DNA from: Parasedimentitalea huanghaiensis
GTDB taxonomy: Bacteria > Pseudomonadota > Alphaproteobacteria > Rhodobacterales > Rhodobacteraceae
DNA length: 64,000 nucleotides
Assembly: GCF_009753675.1 (NCBI RefSeq)
Contig: NZ_WQLV01000001.1
Coordinates: 496,001 to 560,000 of the forward strand
Direction of reading: 5' to 3'
Shown here in pieces: positions 55,639-64,000 of this stretch (position 1 is its first letter; the number at the start of each line of letters is the position of its first letter). The translations under genes and the position numbers were made by a program. Below the pieces are notes generated by a model that saw only the letters and a program-made list of their open reading frames with translations, was not told the DNA's origin and did no database searches.

Positions 55639-56544
55639 ATGGACTGGGACAAGCTAAGAATTTTTCACGCGGTTGCCGATGCCGGCAGCCTGACCCACGC
55701 AGGCGACAAATTGAATTTGTCGCAATCGGCGGTTAGTCGACAGATTCGCGCGCTTGAAGAAAGCCTAAGCGCCACCCTGTTTCACCGACATGCGCGTGGC
55801 CTGATTCTCACCGAACAGGGAGAATTGCTGTTTGATGCCACAGTCGCCATGTCAAAACGGCTGGAAACAGCTTCGGCCCGAATTCGTGACAGCGATGAAG
55901 AAGTGTTTGGTGAACTACGTGTCACCACGACGACTGGATTTGGAACACTTTGGTTGGCTCCGCGACTGACCAAACTGTACGACCAGTTCCCAGACCTGAA
56001 AATCGACCTAATGTTGGAAGAGCGCGTACTCGATCTGCCAATGCGCGAGGCTGATGTGGCGATTCGTATGAAAGAACCAAGTCAGGCGGATTTGATCCGT
56101 AAAAGGTTGATGACTGTCAAAATGCGGCTCTATGCCTCTCGCGCCTACTTGGAGCGTAACGGCACACCGCAAGAGCTGTCAGAGATGTCAAAACACCGGC
56201 TGATCTGCCAAGATCCGCGCTCTCCGCAGGTTGGTTCCGCTGCCGTACTGGTTCAGAAGCTGATGACTCACAACCCATTATCCTTGCTTACCGTGAACAA
56301 CTATTTTGCTGTATTGCAGGGCGTTTCTCACGATTTGGGGATCGGTGTCTTACCCGACTACGTCACTGAGGACTCTCCCGACCTGATAAATATTTTACAC
56401 AGCAACGATGCGGGTGAAGTCCCGGTGTACTTAGCCTATCCGGAAGAATTACGGCATTCTCGGCGCATTTCCGCCTTTAGAGATTTTGTGCAAAATGAGA
56501 TCATCGCCCACCGCAAACATCTGAAAGAACTTGGCAAACTGTAA
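55639..56544 (+). CDS. LysR family transcriptional regulator
   Basis: The 301-residue regulator has an N-terminal winged helix-turn-helix (AGSLTHAGDKLNLSQSAVSR, about residues 16-35; RQIRALEESL) and a periplasmic-binding-like effector domain from about residue 90. It is divergent from the indolepyruvate oxidoreductase gene, so autoregulation or control of that gene is possible; a LysR T-N11-A site was not resolved. ATG 55639 (AGAG 6 bases upstream) is preferred to ATG 55633, which leaves no spacing for its ribosome site. The effector is unknown. Confidence 0.85.
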   Translation: MDWDKLRIFHAVADAGSLTHAGDKLNLSQSAVSRQIRALEESLSATLFHRHARGLILTEQGELLFDATVAMSKRLETASARIRDSDEEVFGELRVTTTTGFGTLWLAPRLTKLYDQFPDLKIDLMLEERVLDLPMREADVAIRMKEPSQADLIRKRLMTVKMRLYASRAYLERNGTPQELSEMSKHRLICQDPRSPQVGSAAVLVQKLMTHNPLSLLTVNNYFAVLQGVSHDLGIGVLPDYVTEDSPDLINILHSNDAGEVPVYLAYPEELRHSRRISAFRDFVQNEIIAHRKHLKELGKL

Positions 56545-56704
56545 GCCATGCACAAAACGCATAGCAGCAATGCTGCGCCTGCGGCATTTCGTGCCTTGAT
56601 CGAACATCACAGGGACCCTAAATCACTCTCGAAGGCGATGGCAATTGCCTCTCCTTCACCTCCCTGTTGGACTTCGGCCGAGCTTAGTGCTCGGCCTTTT
56701 TTTT
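56545..56704 (+). ncRNA. Candidate small RNA with anti-Shine-Dalgarno stretch and terminator
   Basis: After the lysR stop there is no gene-like ORF, but a row of RNA-like elements: GCAGC-AAT-GCTGC at 56563-56575, the palindrome GGCAATTGCC at 56640-56649, an unpaired TCTCCTTCACCTCCC stretch, and a strong terminator GGCCGAGC/GCTCGGCC (56676-56683, 56689-56696) with T8 to 56704. Unpaired CTCC/CCTCC before a terminator resembles small RNAs of Rhodobacter that target ribosome binding sites. It may instead be just the lysR 3' untranslated region. The 5' end is not known; only the terminator is firm. Confidence 0.4.
56676..56704 (+). terminator. Strong intrinsic terminator before the channel gene
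   Basis: GGCCGAGC (56676-56683), loop TTAGT, GCTCGGCC (56689-56696), then eight T. It lies 131 bases downstream of lysR and closes either that transcript or an independent small RNA. Confidence 0.93.
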
Positions 56705-56831
56705 GGCTTTCTAGTCCAATAGCCCCAACTGTTTCGCCAAAGTGTTTTTCAAGGTGCATTTCTAATAACCCGTGCATTTTCAAGACCAGAAGCTTAAACC
56801 TATTGGCAAAGCCGTTTTAAAGGATCCAATT

Positions 56832-59123
56832 GTGTTATTCCGTCTCTTATCAACGCTCAGCATATTGCTATTTGCAGGCGTCGTTTCCTCTGCCGTGCAG
56901 GCACAGGTCCCTTTGCCCAACACATCCACAGCTGCGCCAGCTGAAATCACTCTGCCGGACCCGCTGACCCCAGAAGCCATTCACGAAATGGTTGCCAGGA
57001 TGTCGGATGACCAGGTCCGCAACCTGTTGCTTGATCGTCTGGACGCAGTGGCAACCACACAAACGGCGCAACAGTCAGGCAAAAGTCTAATCACAATCGC
57101 TCAAGAGACCTGGGTGGCCTTCTACACCCCTACTCTGGACGCAGTTTCCAAACTGCCGGTATTGTTCAGCAAACAGGGTGAGGCGCTTTCCAATTTCCAA
57201 GCCTCTTTTGGAAATGCCGGCCTGTTAAAGCTATTTGCCTTTATGGCGATCGCCATTGGCGCAGGTCTTGCCGCTGAATTCGTAACAAACCTACTAAGCC
57301 GACGATGGCAAGGGGATGAAACACCGTCCGAAGACGCCACACTATGGAGTGCACTCAGCTTTCTGGCGCGACGGTTTGGTCGTGACATACTTGGACTGGT
57401 AGCCTTTTACTTTGCGCTGCGGTTTGTTGGCCTGACGTTGCTTAGCCCTGCAGAACTTAGCTTTGCCGGACCGTTTGTGACCTATCTGATCTGGTTCCCA
57501 CGTCTTGGCGCTGCCATTTCACGTTTTATTCTTGCCCCACACCGGGCTGATCTGCGGCTGGTGAATATCAACAGCCGCTGGGCCGGCTTTTTGCACCGCA
57601 ACATAATCGGGCTGGTACTCCTGGGTGGTTTCACACTGTTTATTGTTGGGTTTGATACCGCAAACGGAGTTGCCATCAACGAAACCCGAATTGCCTTCTG
57701 GCTCAACACTGCCGTGCACATCTATGTTGCACTCATTTTCTGGACCGCCCGCGCAGGTCTGTCAGAGATGATGCGTGGCACAGATCCGGACCGTAGTAAA
57801 TTTGATGAATGGGTCGCCAAAGCCTACCCTTACTTTGCAGTAGCTGTCGCATTGGTAACTTGGATTGTCGTACAGGTTCTGTCCGGCTCTGGACATATCA
57901 AACTGCTGCTGACCGCACCGCATTACACCACCATGTTCTGGTTGCTGCTGGCTCCGGCAATCGACACCGCCATTCGCGGCTTGGTGCGTCACTTGCAACC
58001 GCCGATGATTGGCGAAGGTGCAGTGGCCGAGGCTGCCTACAAAGCGACCAAGCGCAGTTACATCAAAATTGGTCGTGTCATCGCGGGCCTGTTTGTGGTG
58101 TTGCGCGTGGCAGCCGCTTGGAACTTGGACCTTCGCAACTTGGCTGCTGCCGGTGTTGGTGAGCGCTTTGCCGCTAATTTTGTTGAGTTCACAATGACCG
58201 TCGCCACTGGATATGTGATCTACGAACTTGTCTCGCTTTACGTAAACCGACAACTGGCAAAAGAGCAAACCTCGCTTGGCGTTGTCGAGGAAGACGCGGC
58301 TGGTGGTGAAGGTGGCGGAGCTGGGGGCTCACGCCTGACCACCGTCTTGCCATTGGCTCTGGTCAGTGCCCAGACTGGGATCATAGTGATTTTTGGCCTG
58401 TTGGCTGTGGGCAGCCTTGGCATCGATATTACGCCATTGCTGGCTGGTGCTGGTATCCTTGGCCTTGCGATTGGTTTTGGTGCGCAAAAGCTGGTGGCCG
58501 ATGTGGTCTCTGGCGTGTTCTTCCTGATTGATGATGCGTTTCGTGTTGGCGAATACGTTGAGGTTGGCGGTACAATGGGCACGGTCGAAAAAATCTCGAT
58601 CCGCTCCATGCAGCTGCGTCACCACCGCGGATTAGTGCATACCATCCCCTATGGCGAAATTCCCAAGCTGACCAACTTCAGCCGCGACTGGGTCATCATG
58701 AAATTGATGTTCACTGTGCCATTTGATACCGATCCCAATAAGGTCAAAAAGATCTTCAAAAAGATCGGTGCAGAGATGATGCAGGAACCGCTGTTCAAGG
58801 ATGACTTCCTTGAGCCCTTCAAAAGTCAGGGTGTGTTCCAGTTTGATGATGTTGGCATCGTCATGCGCGGCAAATTCATGGCGAAACCGGGAACGCAGTT
58901 CACCATCCGCAAGGAAATCTATAACCGGGTGCGCAAGGAATTTGACGCCGCTGGTATTGAATTCGCCCGCCGCGAGGTCCGTGTTGCCCTTCCCGGTGGA
59001 GACGAAACTAAGGAACTGACAGAGGCCGACAAAACTGCCATTTCCGCAGCCGCGGGCGCTGCAGTTCAACAGCAGGTAGAACAAAAGGCCGAGGAAGAAC
59101 TTGCAGCCAAGGCGAAGACCTAA
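56832..59123 (+). CDS. Mechanosensitive ion channel of the MscS family, large form
   Basis: The 763-residue membrane protein has a signal peptide (about residues 1-25), a periplasmic segment, about eight or more helices, and at about 540-700 the MscS core: ILGLAIGFGAQKLVADVVSG (pore helix, with alternating Gly and Ala), FFLIDDAFRVGEYVEVGGTM, and GLVHTIPYGEIPKLTNFSRD in the cytoplasmic cage. A linker at about residues 495-510 is acidic and glycine-rich. The C-terminal tail is Ala/Glu/Lys-rich. GTG 56832 is chosen: AAAGGA lies 7 bases before it and the signal peptide begins at once. The gene is followed after 21 bases by an outer-membrane barrel gene. Confidence 0.9.
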   Translation: MLFRLLSTLSILLFAGVVSSAVQAQVPLPNTSTAAPAEITLPDPLTPEAIHEMVARMSDDQVRNLLLDRLDAVATTQTAQQSGKSLITIAQETWVAFYTPTLDAVSKLPVLFSKQGEALSNFQASFGNAGLLKLFAFMAIAIGAGLAAEFVTNLLSRRWQGDETPSEDATLWSALSFLARRFGRDILGLVAFYFALRFVGLTLLSPAELSFAGPFVTYLIWFPRLGAAISRFILAPHRADLRLVNINSRWAGFLHRNIIGLVLLGGFTLFIVGFDTANGVAINETRIAFWLNTAVHIYVALIFWTARAGLSEMMRGTDPDRSKFDEWVAKAYPYFAVAVALVTWIVVQVLSGSGHIKLLLTAPHYTTMFWLLLAPAIDTAIRGLVRHLQPPMIGEGAVAEAAYKATKRSYIKIGRVIAGLFVVLRVAAAWNLDLRNLAAAGVGERFAANFVEFTMTVATGYVIYELVSLYVNRQLAKEQTSLGVVEEDAAGGEGGGAGGSRLTTVLPLALVSAQTGIIVIFGLLAVGSLGIDITPLLAGAGILGLAIGFGAQKLVADVVSGVFFLIDDAFRVGEYVEVGGTMGTVEKISIRSMQLRHHRGLVHTIPYGEIPKLTNFSRDWVIMKLMFTVPFDTDPNKVKKIFKKIGAEMMQEPLFKDDFLEPFKSQGVFQFDDVGIVMRGKFMAKPGTQFTIRKEIYNRVRKEFDAAGIEFARREVRVALPGGDETKELTEADKTAISAAAGAAVQQQVEQKAEEELAAKAKT

Positions 59124-59144
59124 TTCTGCTTAGGAAGGACGAAG

Positions 59145-60332
59145 ATGACCACTCAATTTGCGGCTTCATTTTGGTCAATTACAGGTCGAACTCTGTCCTG
59201 GAATAAACTTACACACGGTGGCCGTCAGATGACGGCCACCGTTGCGTTGATATGTAGCTGTATTCCGCAATTGGCATGGGCGGTTGGCCCGGATGATGTC
59301 GACCGGCAAATGCAACCTGTAGAAAAACTGGGGAAAGACACCGACTTTGGCTTCAAGAACGGCTCGGTTGTTGTGGCCCCTATCCCGTTTTCCAACCCCA
59401 CCATTGGGTCTGGTCTGGCTCTTGGCGCCGGATATCTTTTCAAGACCGATGAGAATTCCAATACCTCTGTCATTGGTGCGGGCGCCATGCGGTCTGACAA
59501 TGGCAGTCAGGCTGCTGGCGTGATGGCCAGCCTTGCATTTAACAACAACCATTGGCTGGTCAGCGCCTTTGCAGGCAAAGCGGACGTTCGCTATGATCTG
59601 TACACCTCACTGGGGCCGTTTCCTGTACATCAAGATGGCTATTTAGCCCGTTTCAGTCTGGCGTATGGCGTGACAGATAATCTTAGGTTTGGCGGCGTTA
59701 TGCGCTACCTGGATACTTCCATCTCTGCCGATTTCCCCGGCTTGCCATCCCTGCCGCCTAGTTATGATCCGGATCTAACCCTCGAAGTCCTAACTGCCGG
59801 CATTAGCGCGGATTGGGATCGCCGCAATGACAGCGACTACCCAACCGAAGGCTCTCGATTAACCGCCGAAGTCACGCGTGGATTTTTCCTTAGCAGCGCC
59901 CGCGCCAGTTACGACAAGGCCCATGCCATTTATGATTGGTACAAACCACTGAACGAGAGCAGCACAGTAGCTCTACGCGGCGTTATCTGCTCCACAACGG
60001 ATGAAACCCCGTTCTTTGATCAATGTTCAATCGGTGCCACTGATAACATGCGTGGTTTCAATTCGACCCAGTTTCTCGATCTACGCTCTACCTCCTTACA
60101 AGCCGAATATCGCCATCGCTTTGGTTCGCGCTGGGGTGGTGTGGTCTTTGGCGGCGTTGGCTGGACCGGGGCAAAATTTGACCAACTTCGAGATGGTGGC
60201 AGCCACAGTGCCATTGGTGTCGGTGCCCGCTACCGGGTTTCCAAGAAATTCCCGGTCGATTTCTCGGTGGACGTCAGCCACAACAATCTGGGCGATGATC
60301 AGATCTATATCTATGTTGGACAACGGTTCTGA
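59145..60332 (+). CDS. Outer-membrane BamA/TamA-like (surface antigen D15) protein
   Basis: The 395-residue protein has a signal sequence ending near LAWAVG (about residue 47) and a C-terminal beta-barrel of the bacterial surface antigen type: many short amphipathic strands, RGFNSTQFLDLRSTSLQAEY (the usual R-G-F/Y loop motif near residue 300) and final QIYIYVGQRF ending in Phe. No POTRA domain is present, so it is not BamA. The N-terminus is long for a signal peptide and ATG 59229 is an alternative, but AGGAAGGACGAAG sits before 59145. It follows the channel gene by 21 bases and is probably in the same operon; the function is unknown. Confidence 0.83.
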   Translation: MTTQFAASFWSITGRTLSWNKLTHGGRQMTATVALICSCIPQLAWAVGPDDVDRQMQPVEKLGKDTDFGFKNGSVVVAPIPFSNPTIGSGLALGAGYLFKTDENSNTSVIGAGAMRSDNGSQAAGVMASLAFNNNHWLVSAFAGKADVRYDLYTSLGPFPVHQDGYLARFSLAYGVTDNLRFGGVMRYLDTSISADFPGLPSLPPSYDPDLTLEVLTAGISADWDRRNDSDYPTEGSRLTAEVTRGFFLSSARASYDKAHAIYDWYKPLNESSTVALRGVICSTTDETPFFDQCSIGATDNMRGFNSTQFLDLRSTSLQAEYRHRFGSRWGGVVFGGVGWTGAKFDQLRDGGSHSAIGVGARYRVSKKFPVDFSVDVSHNNLGDDQIYIYVGQRF

Positions 60333-60472
60333 CCGGGCAGATCAGGGCAACCAATACCGGTTCGATCCGGACCGCACCAATTGCTACACCTTGTTTTGGC
60401 GCTTTACCCTTCCCCCGGCGGCCTAGTTGTCCTAAAAGGCGCCCAAATCCAGCCATCCGGGAAATATGATCG

Positions 60473-62638
60473 ATGCAAGAACCAGCCATCACATCAGAAC
60501 TGATTGAAAGCCACGGATTGAGCCCCGCGGAATACGATCGCATCCTGGAAATCATGGGCCGCGTCCCAACCTATACCGAGTTGGGCATTTTCTCGGCGAT
60601 GTGGAATGAGCACTGTTCCTACAAATCCTCCAAGAAATGGTTACGTACTTTGCCGACCGAGGGACCACAGGTCATCTGTGGCCCTGGTGAAAATGCGGGT
60701 ATCGTCGATATCGGTGATGGCCAATGTGTGGTGTTCAAGATGGAAAGCCACAACCACCCGTCGTACATTGAGCCCTATCAGGGTGCGGCCACGGGTGTAG
60801 GCGGCATTTTGCGCGATGTTTTCACAATGGGCGCTCGCCCCATTGCGGCTATGAACTCGCTGTCCTTTGGTGAACCCGCGCACCACAAGACCACTCAGCT
60901 GGTCAATGGCGTGGTCGAAGGTGTTGGTGGTTACGGCAACTGCTTTGGCGTGCCCTGCGTTGGCGGCGAAGTCCGCTTTCACCCGGCGTATAACGGCAAC
61001 TGCCTGGTCAATGCCTTTGCGGCGGGCCTGGCTGACACTGACAAAATTTTCTACTCAGCTGCATCGGGCATTGGCATGCCTGTTGTTTACCTTGGCGCCA
61101 AAACCGGCCGAGATGGCGTTGGTGGCGCAACAATGGCCTCAGCTGAGTTCGACGATACCATCGAAGAAAAACGCCCCACCGTTCAGGTTGGTGACCCCTT
61201 CACTGAAAAGCGTCTGATGGAAGCCACGCTGGAGCTGATGGGCACCGGTGCCGTGATCTCGATCCAGGACATGGGCGCAGCGGGTCTCACCTGTTCGGCT
61301 GTAGAAATGGGTGACAAGGGTGGCCTTGGTGTCAAACTAAACCTCGAAGACGTGCCGCAGCGCGAAGAGAACATGACAGCCTATGAGATGATGCTGTCAG
61401 AATCTCAGGAACGCATGCTGATGGTGCTAAACCCCGAGCTGGAAGCCGAAGCCCGCGCTGTGTTTGTAAAATGGGATCTGGATTTTGCCATTGTTGGCGA
61501 AACCATCGCCGAAGACCGGTTCCTGATCCTGCACAACGGCGAGGTCAAAGCCGACCTGCCGCTGGCCACGCTGGCAGGTTCTGCCCCAGAATATGACCGC
61601 CCTTGGGTTCCAACCCCCGCTGCGGAACCACTGACAGACGCCGATGTGCCAACCATAGATCCCATTGACGGCCTCAAGGGTCTGATTTCTTCGCCCAACT
61701 ATGCCGGTAAGCAGTGGGTCTACGAACAGTATGACACCACCGTCATGGGGGACACCGCTCGTCGTCCCGGTGTTGGCTCAGGCCTGATCCGGGTACACGG
61801 CACTGAAAAGATGCTGGCCTTCACTTCGGACGTGACCCCCCGCTATGTCAAAGCCAACCCAACTGAAGGCGGCAAGCAGGCGGTGGCCGAGGCTTACCGC
61901 AACCTGACCGCAGTTGGTGCCAAGCCTTTGGCCACAACCGACAACTTGAATTTTGGCAATCCGGAGAAGCCCGAAATTATGGGCCAGTTTGTCGGCGCGC
62001 TGGATGGCATTGGTCAGGCCGTCGCTGCACTGGACATGCCCATCGTGTCCGGCAACGTGTCACTATACAACGAAACTGACGGTCAGGGCATCCTGCCGAC
62101 CCCAACCATTGGGGCTGTGGGTCTCGTCGCCGCCGGAGAGGAACCGATTATCGGTGAAGCTCGTGACGGTCACGTCGCACTGCTGATCGGCGATACGCTT
62201 GGTCATCTTGGCCAGTCCGCTCTACTGGCAGAAGTCTTCAACCGCGAAGATGGCGACGCCCCTGCGGTGGATCTGGACGCTGAAAAGCGCAATGGTGATT
62301 TTGTGCGCAACAACCGCGACTATATCAAAGTCTGCACCGATCTGTCCGACGGTGGCCTGGCGCTGGCTGCCTTTGAACTGGCCGAGGCAGGTGGTGTTGG
62401 TGTTCAAATCGACGCCAGCGACACACCAACCCTGTTTGGTGAAGATCAGGCGCGTTATCTGGTTGCCTGTAATTTTGATCAGGCCGAGGCCCTGATGCTG
62501 GCTGCCGGTCAGGCAGGCGTCACGCTAACCACTGTTGGAAAATTCGGTGGCGATACAGTTAAGATTGGTGGCAGCGAAGCCCCGCTGGCTGAGCTATCCG
62601 AGATCTTCCGCAGCAGTTTCGCTGCTACGGTGGCCTGA
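60473..62638 (+). CDS. purL: Phosphoribosylformylglycinamidine synthase subunit PurL
   Basis: The 721-residue small-type PurL catalyses the fourth step of purine synthesis along with separate PurQ and PurS subunits. Typical blocks: [41 protein letters not shown] (in part), [35 protein letters not shown], and the C-terminal half repeat [14 protein letters not shown] and [20 protein letters not shown]. It is complete. The start ATG 60473 has no strong ribosome site (CGGGAAATATGATCG), but the N-terminus fits. A terminator hairpin follows, then bolA. Confidence 0.96.
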   Translation: MQEPAITSELIESHGLSPAEYDRILEIMGRVPTYTELGIFSAMWNEHCSYKSSKKWLRTLPTEGPQVICGPGENAGIVDIGDGQCVVFKMESHNHPSYIEPYQGAATGVGGILRDVFTMGARPIAAMNSLSFGEPAHHKTTQLVNGVVEGVGGYGNCFGVPCVGGEVRFHPAYNGNCLVNAFAAGLADTDKIFYSAASGIGMPVVYLGAKTGRDGVGGATMASAEFDDTIEEKRPTVQVGDPFTEKRLMEATLELMGTGAVISIQDMGAAGLTCSAVEMGDKGGLGVKLNLEDVPQREENMTAYEMMLSESQERMLMVLNPELEAEARAVFVKWDLDFAIVGETIAEDRFLILHNGEVKADLPLATLAGSAPEYDRPWVPTPAAEPLTDADVPTIDPIDGLKGLISSPNYAGKQWVYEQYDTTVMGDTARRPGVGSGLIRVHGTEKMLAFTSDVTPRYVKANPTEGGKQAVAEAYRNLTAVGAKPLATTDNLNFGNPEKPEIMGQFVGALDGIGQAVAALDMPIVSGNVSLYNETDGQGILPTPTIGAVGLVAAGEEPIIGEARDGHVALLIGDTLGHLGQSALLAEVFNREDGDAPAVDLDAEKRNGDFVRNNRDYIKVCTDLSDGGLALAAFELAEAGGVGVQIDASDTPTLFGEDQARYLVACNFDQAEALMLAAGQAGVTLTTVGKFGGDTVKIGGSEAPLAELSEIFRSSFAATVA

Positions 62639-62666
62639 CACAGCCCCCAAATCCAAATCACTTTGG

Positions 62667-62696
62667 AGCCGCCCGTCATCACGACTGGGCGGCTTT
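62667..62696 (+). terminator. Hairpin after purL
   Basis: AGCCGCCC (62667-62674) pairs with GGGCGGCT (62687-62694) and the stem extends inward by GTC/GAC past one bulged T; a short T3 follows. It lies 29 bases past the purL stop. Confidence 0.7.
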
Positions 62697-62815
62697 CCCA
62701 CAGTTCTGACATGCCGATATATCGTAGAGGGGTTCGTCATCTCTGTCTCACCTGCCCCTTGCAGCCCAGCCCCCGCACATCTACATCTTAGACAACAAGT
62801 CAGGAGACATCCCCA

Positions 62816-63052
62816 ATGGCCATGCTAGCCTCAGATATCGAAGCGCTGATCCGTGAAAGCTTCCCCAATGCCGAGATCACCGTGATGGGCGACGATGGCG
62901 TTCACTTCTCTGCTGAGGTAATCGACGAGAGCTTTCGGGGTAAAAACCGCGTGCAGCAACAACGTGCCGTGATGGCCGCGCTCAAGGGCAAAATGGACGG
63001 CTCCAACGGCGAAATCCACGCCCTAGGCCTGACAACAAAGGCGCCTGAGTAA
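62816..63052 (+). CDS. BolA family iron-sulfur regulator
   Basis: The 78-residue protein is a small BolA-like protein (BolA2/IbaG length). The helix-turn-like core HFSAEVIDESFRGKNRVQQQ (about residues 30-49), and the late GEIHALGLTTKAP contain the invariant His positions used to share a [2Fe-2S] cluster with a monothiol glutaredoxin. Such a glutaredoxin gene follows at 63337, so a BolA-Grx complex for iron homeostasis is likely. The ATG at 62816 is preceded by CAGGAG. Confidence 0.93.
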   Translation: MAMLASDIEALIRESFPNAEITVMGDDGVHFSAEVIDESFRGKNRVQQQRAVMAALKGKMDGSNGEIHALGLTTKAPE

Positions 63053-63300
63053 TCACTGTTGCGTGGGTCATAGCAAGCGTTGTTGTACTTATTGTTGCGG
63101 CAATTGGCATTGAAGCCTATGTGAAGCGCAACAAAAGACGGGCTCTATCGCAGTCGCAACCCACAATGCGCAACGCAAACTGCAAGAAGGTTGAGCTGGG
63201 ACAAGAAGCGACTGATCTGGATCTGGTTGAACAGGCCATAAGACGAAACCAGCTGTTAGAAGACGCCGGCAGGCGTTTAAGCAGCCGTAACACAAAATAA
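63052..63300 (+). CDS. Small single-pass membrane protein, no standard start codon
   Basis: Between bolA and grxD an 82-codon open frame encodes a hydrophobic helix (VAWVIASVVVLIVAAIGI) directly followed by a basic cluster (VKRNKRR) and then a polar, helical tail ending RRLSSRNTK. This looks like a real single-pass protein with its tail in the cytoplasm. Its frame is preceded by a TGA at 63046-63048, and the first codon touching the bolA stop is ATC: TAATC where coupling would expect TAATG. No ATG, GTG or TTG stands before the membrane segment. It may use ATC, have lost its start, or reflect a base error. Confidence 0.45.
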   Translation: MTVAWVIASVVVLIVAAIGIEAYVKRNKRRALSQSQPTMRNANCKKVELGQEATDLDLVEQAIRRNQLLEDAGRRLSSRNTK

Positions 63301-63336
63301 TGCGCCGCGGCGCAGTAGAGACTAAGGAAACGCGAC

Positions 63337-63699
63337 ATGACCGACACAAAGACCCGTATCGACGAAACCGTCAAAACAAATGACGTTGTGCTGTTCATGA
63401 AAGGCACCAAGGACATGCCACAGTGTGGCTTCTCGTCCAAGGTGGCCGGTGTGCTGAACTACATCGGCATTGAATATACCGACATCAATGTTCTGGCCGA
63501 TGAAGACATCCGCTCGGGAATCAAAGATTACTCCGACTGGCCCACCATTCCGCAGCTCTATGTCAAAGGCGAATTTGTCGGCGGATGCGACATCATTGTT
63601 GAAATGACCCTGTCTGGCGAACTGGATGGTATGTTTGAAACCAATGGTATCACCTTCGACAAAGATGCCTCTAACAAGATCCGCGAAGCCAACGGCTAG
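63337..63699 (+). CDS. grxD: Monothiol glutaredoxin, Grx4 type
   Basis: The 120-residue protein is a CGFS-type monothiol glutaredoxin that carries [2Fe-2S] clusters rather than reducing disulfides. The active site is [18 protein letters not shown] (about residues 23-40), followed by the glutathione-contact [20 protein letters not shown] (about 68-87). An extra Ala/Glu lead peptide is absent. BolA is encoded 285 bases upstream, its usual partner. A strong terminator follows. Confidence 0.95.
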   Translation: MTDTKTRIDETVKTNDVVLFMKGTKDMPQCGFSSKVAGVLNYIGIEYTDINVLADEDIRSGIKDYSDWPTIPQLYVKGEFVGGCDIIVEMTLSGELDGMFETNGITFDKDASNKIREANG

Positions 63700-63721
63700 G
63701 CCACCGTACTCAGGACAAATA

Positions 63722-63756
63722 AAAAAGGCCTCCGGTGATCTTCCGGAGGCCTTTTT
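63722..63756. terminator. Bidirectional terminator after grxD
   Basis: AAAAAGGCCTCCGG (63722-63735) and CCGGAGGCCTTTTT (63743-63756) pair perfectly over 14 bp with a 7-base loop. T5 follows on the plus strand and T6 on the minus strand, so it serves both grxD and the convergent gene. Confidence 0.95.
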
Positions 63757-63777
63757 CGTTCTAAGAGATGAAAAGGT

Positions 63778-64000
63778 CTATTTCGCCAGTTTTTCTTCGA
63801 CTTCGGCGGCCATTGATTCTGCTCTCGCGGCCAGCTCAGCCAGTGTATCCGTCACCTGCGGCGGGATCACCGGGACTTCGATACGTTCGGGCTCGGGCGC
63901 TGGCGCAGCACGCAGATCAGCCAACTCCGATTCTCGCTCGGCGAGTTCCGCCTCGACAATTTTGATCCGGTCTTCAACAGCCGCGGTCTTATCCGCCAAC
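63778..64000 (-). CDS. C-terminal part of a coiled-coil protein, cut by window edge
   Basis: The frame runs off the right edge; about 74 residues of the C-terminus are visible. It is strongly helical and charged (VEDRIKIVEAELAERESELA), then a Pro-rich piece (PAPEPERIEVPVIPPQ) and a final helix with AELAARAESMAAEVEEKLAK, fitting a coiled coil. The first apparent start (TTG at 63999) is probably internal. I do not recognise the family. It is convergent with grxD and shares its terminator. Confidence 0.6.
   Translation of the reverse strand, partial: LADKTAAVEDRIKIVEAELAERESELADLRAAPAPEPERIEVPVIPPQVTDTLAELAARAESMAAEVEEKLAK

Noticed and set aside
56548-56820. 90-codon ORF after lysR
   Set aside because: It runs through the strong terminator with its T tract and has no conserved feature; an RNA or untranslated region is more likely.

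Overview
The window reads as a chromosomal segment of a marine alphaproteobacterium of the order Rhodobacterales, most likely the Roseobacter group. The grounds are a B12-dependent ribonucleotide reductase (NrdJ), a two-domain cold-shock protein, a LexA gene behind a GAAC-N7-GAAC SOS box, a ccmE/ccmF/ccmH cluster carrying an endolysin-holin pair of the gene-transfer-agent type, a fused indolepyruvate oxidoreductase, a CGFS glutaredoxin near BolA, and an RTX repeat protein. I saw no rRNA operon, insertion sequence, integrase, CRISPR array or complete prophage. Genus cannot be fixed from this window.

Layout. 1-10.1 kb: an RluE-type pseudouridine synthase, then a leftward block (esterase, AlkA-type glycosylase), a rightward MFS transporter, a leftward block (phytoene-synthase-like protein, alpha/beta hydrolase, citramalate synthase), cysteinyl-tRNA synthetase, and a rightward aminotransferase. 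10.1-14.2 kb: a small outer-membrane barrel gene, a long non-coding stretch, and an AT-richer three-gene glycosyltransferase operon (GT25-GT25-GT11) whose genes overlap by 4 bases. 14.2-20.4 kb: nrdJ with a 720-base regulatory upstream region (NrdR-like, DnaA-like and CtrA-like motifs), tRNA-Pro(UGG), a DUF192 protein, the two-domain cold-shock protein and pdxH. 20.5-24.7 kb: fabI, a LysE exporter, xanthine phosphoribosyltransferase, an NDM-like subclass B1 metallo-beta-lactamase gene that is partly AT-rich, and a second aminotransferase.

24.8-41.4 kb: ppiD and trpE, two leftward genes (TauE/SafE, polysaccharide-deacetylase-like), then a tightly coupled operon trpG-trpD-ung-trpC-moaC-moeA followed by lexA. 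comEC is leftward, and gltX and gltA follow. The tryptophan branch genes trpE, G, D and C are all here but split in two, and a uracil-DNA glycosylase gene sits inside the trp part. 41.6-44.5 kb: an RTX protein with 24 uninterrupted nonapeptides, an enoyl-CoA hydratase and a DUF2087 protein. 44.6-51.8 kb: a leftward run acyltransferase-murI-argC-ccmE-endolysin-holin-ccmF-ccmH. 52.0-64.0 kb: fused indolepyruvate oxidoreductase, divergent LysR regulator, a possible small RNA, an MscS-type channel with an outer-membrane D15-type barrel gene, purL, bolA, a small membrane ORF without a standard start codon, grxD, and the C-terminal end of a coiled-coil protein cut by the window edge.

Most of the window is housekeeping metabolism. 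The parts that best repay a second look are the NDM-like lactamase, the lysis cassette inside the cytochrome c maturation cluster, the nrdJ control region, the glycosyltransferase islet, and the small ORF between bolA and grxD.
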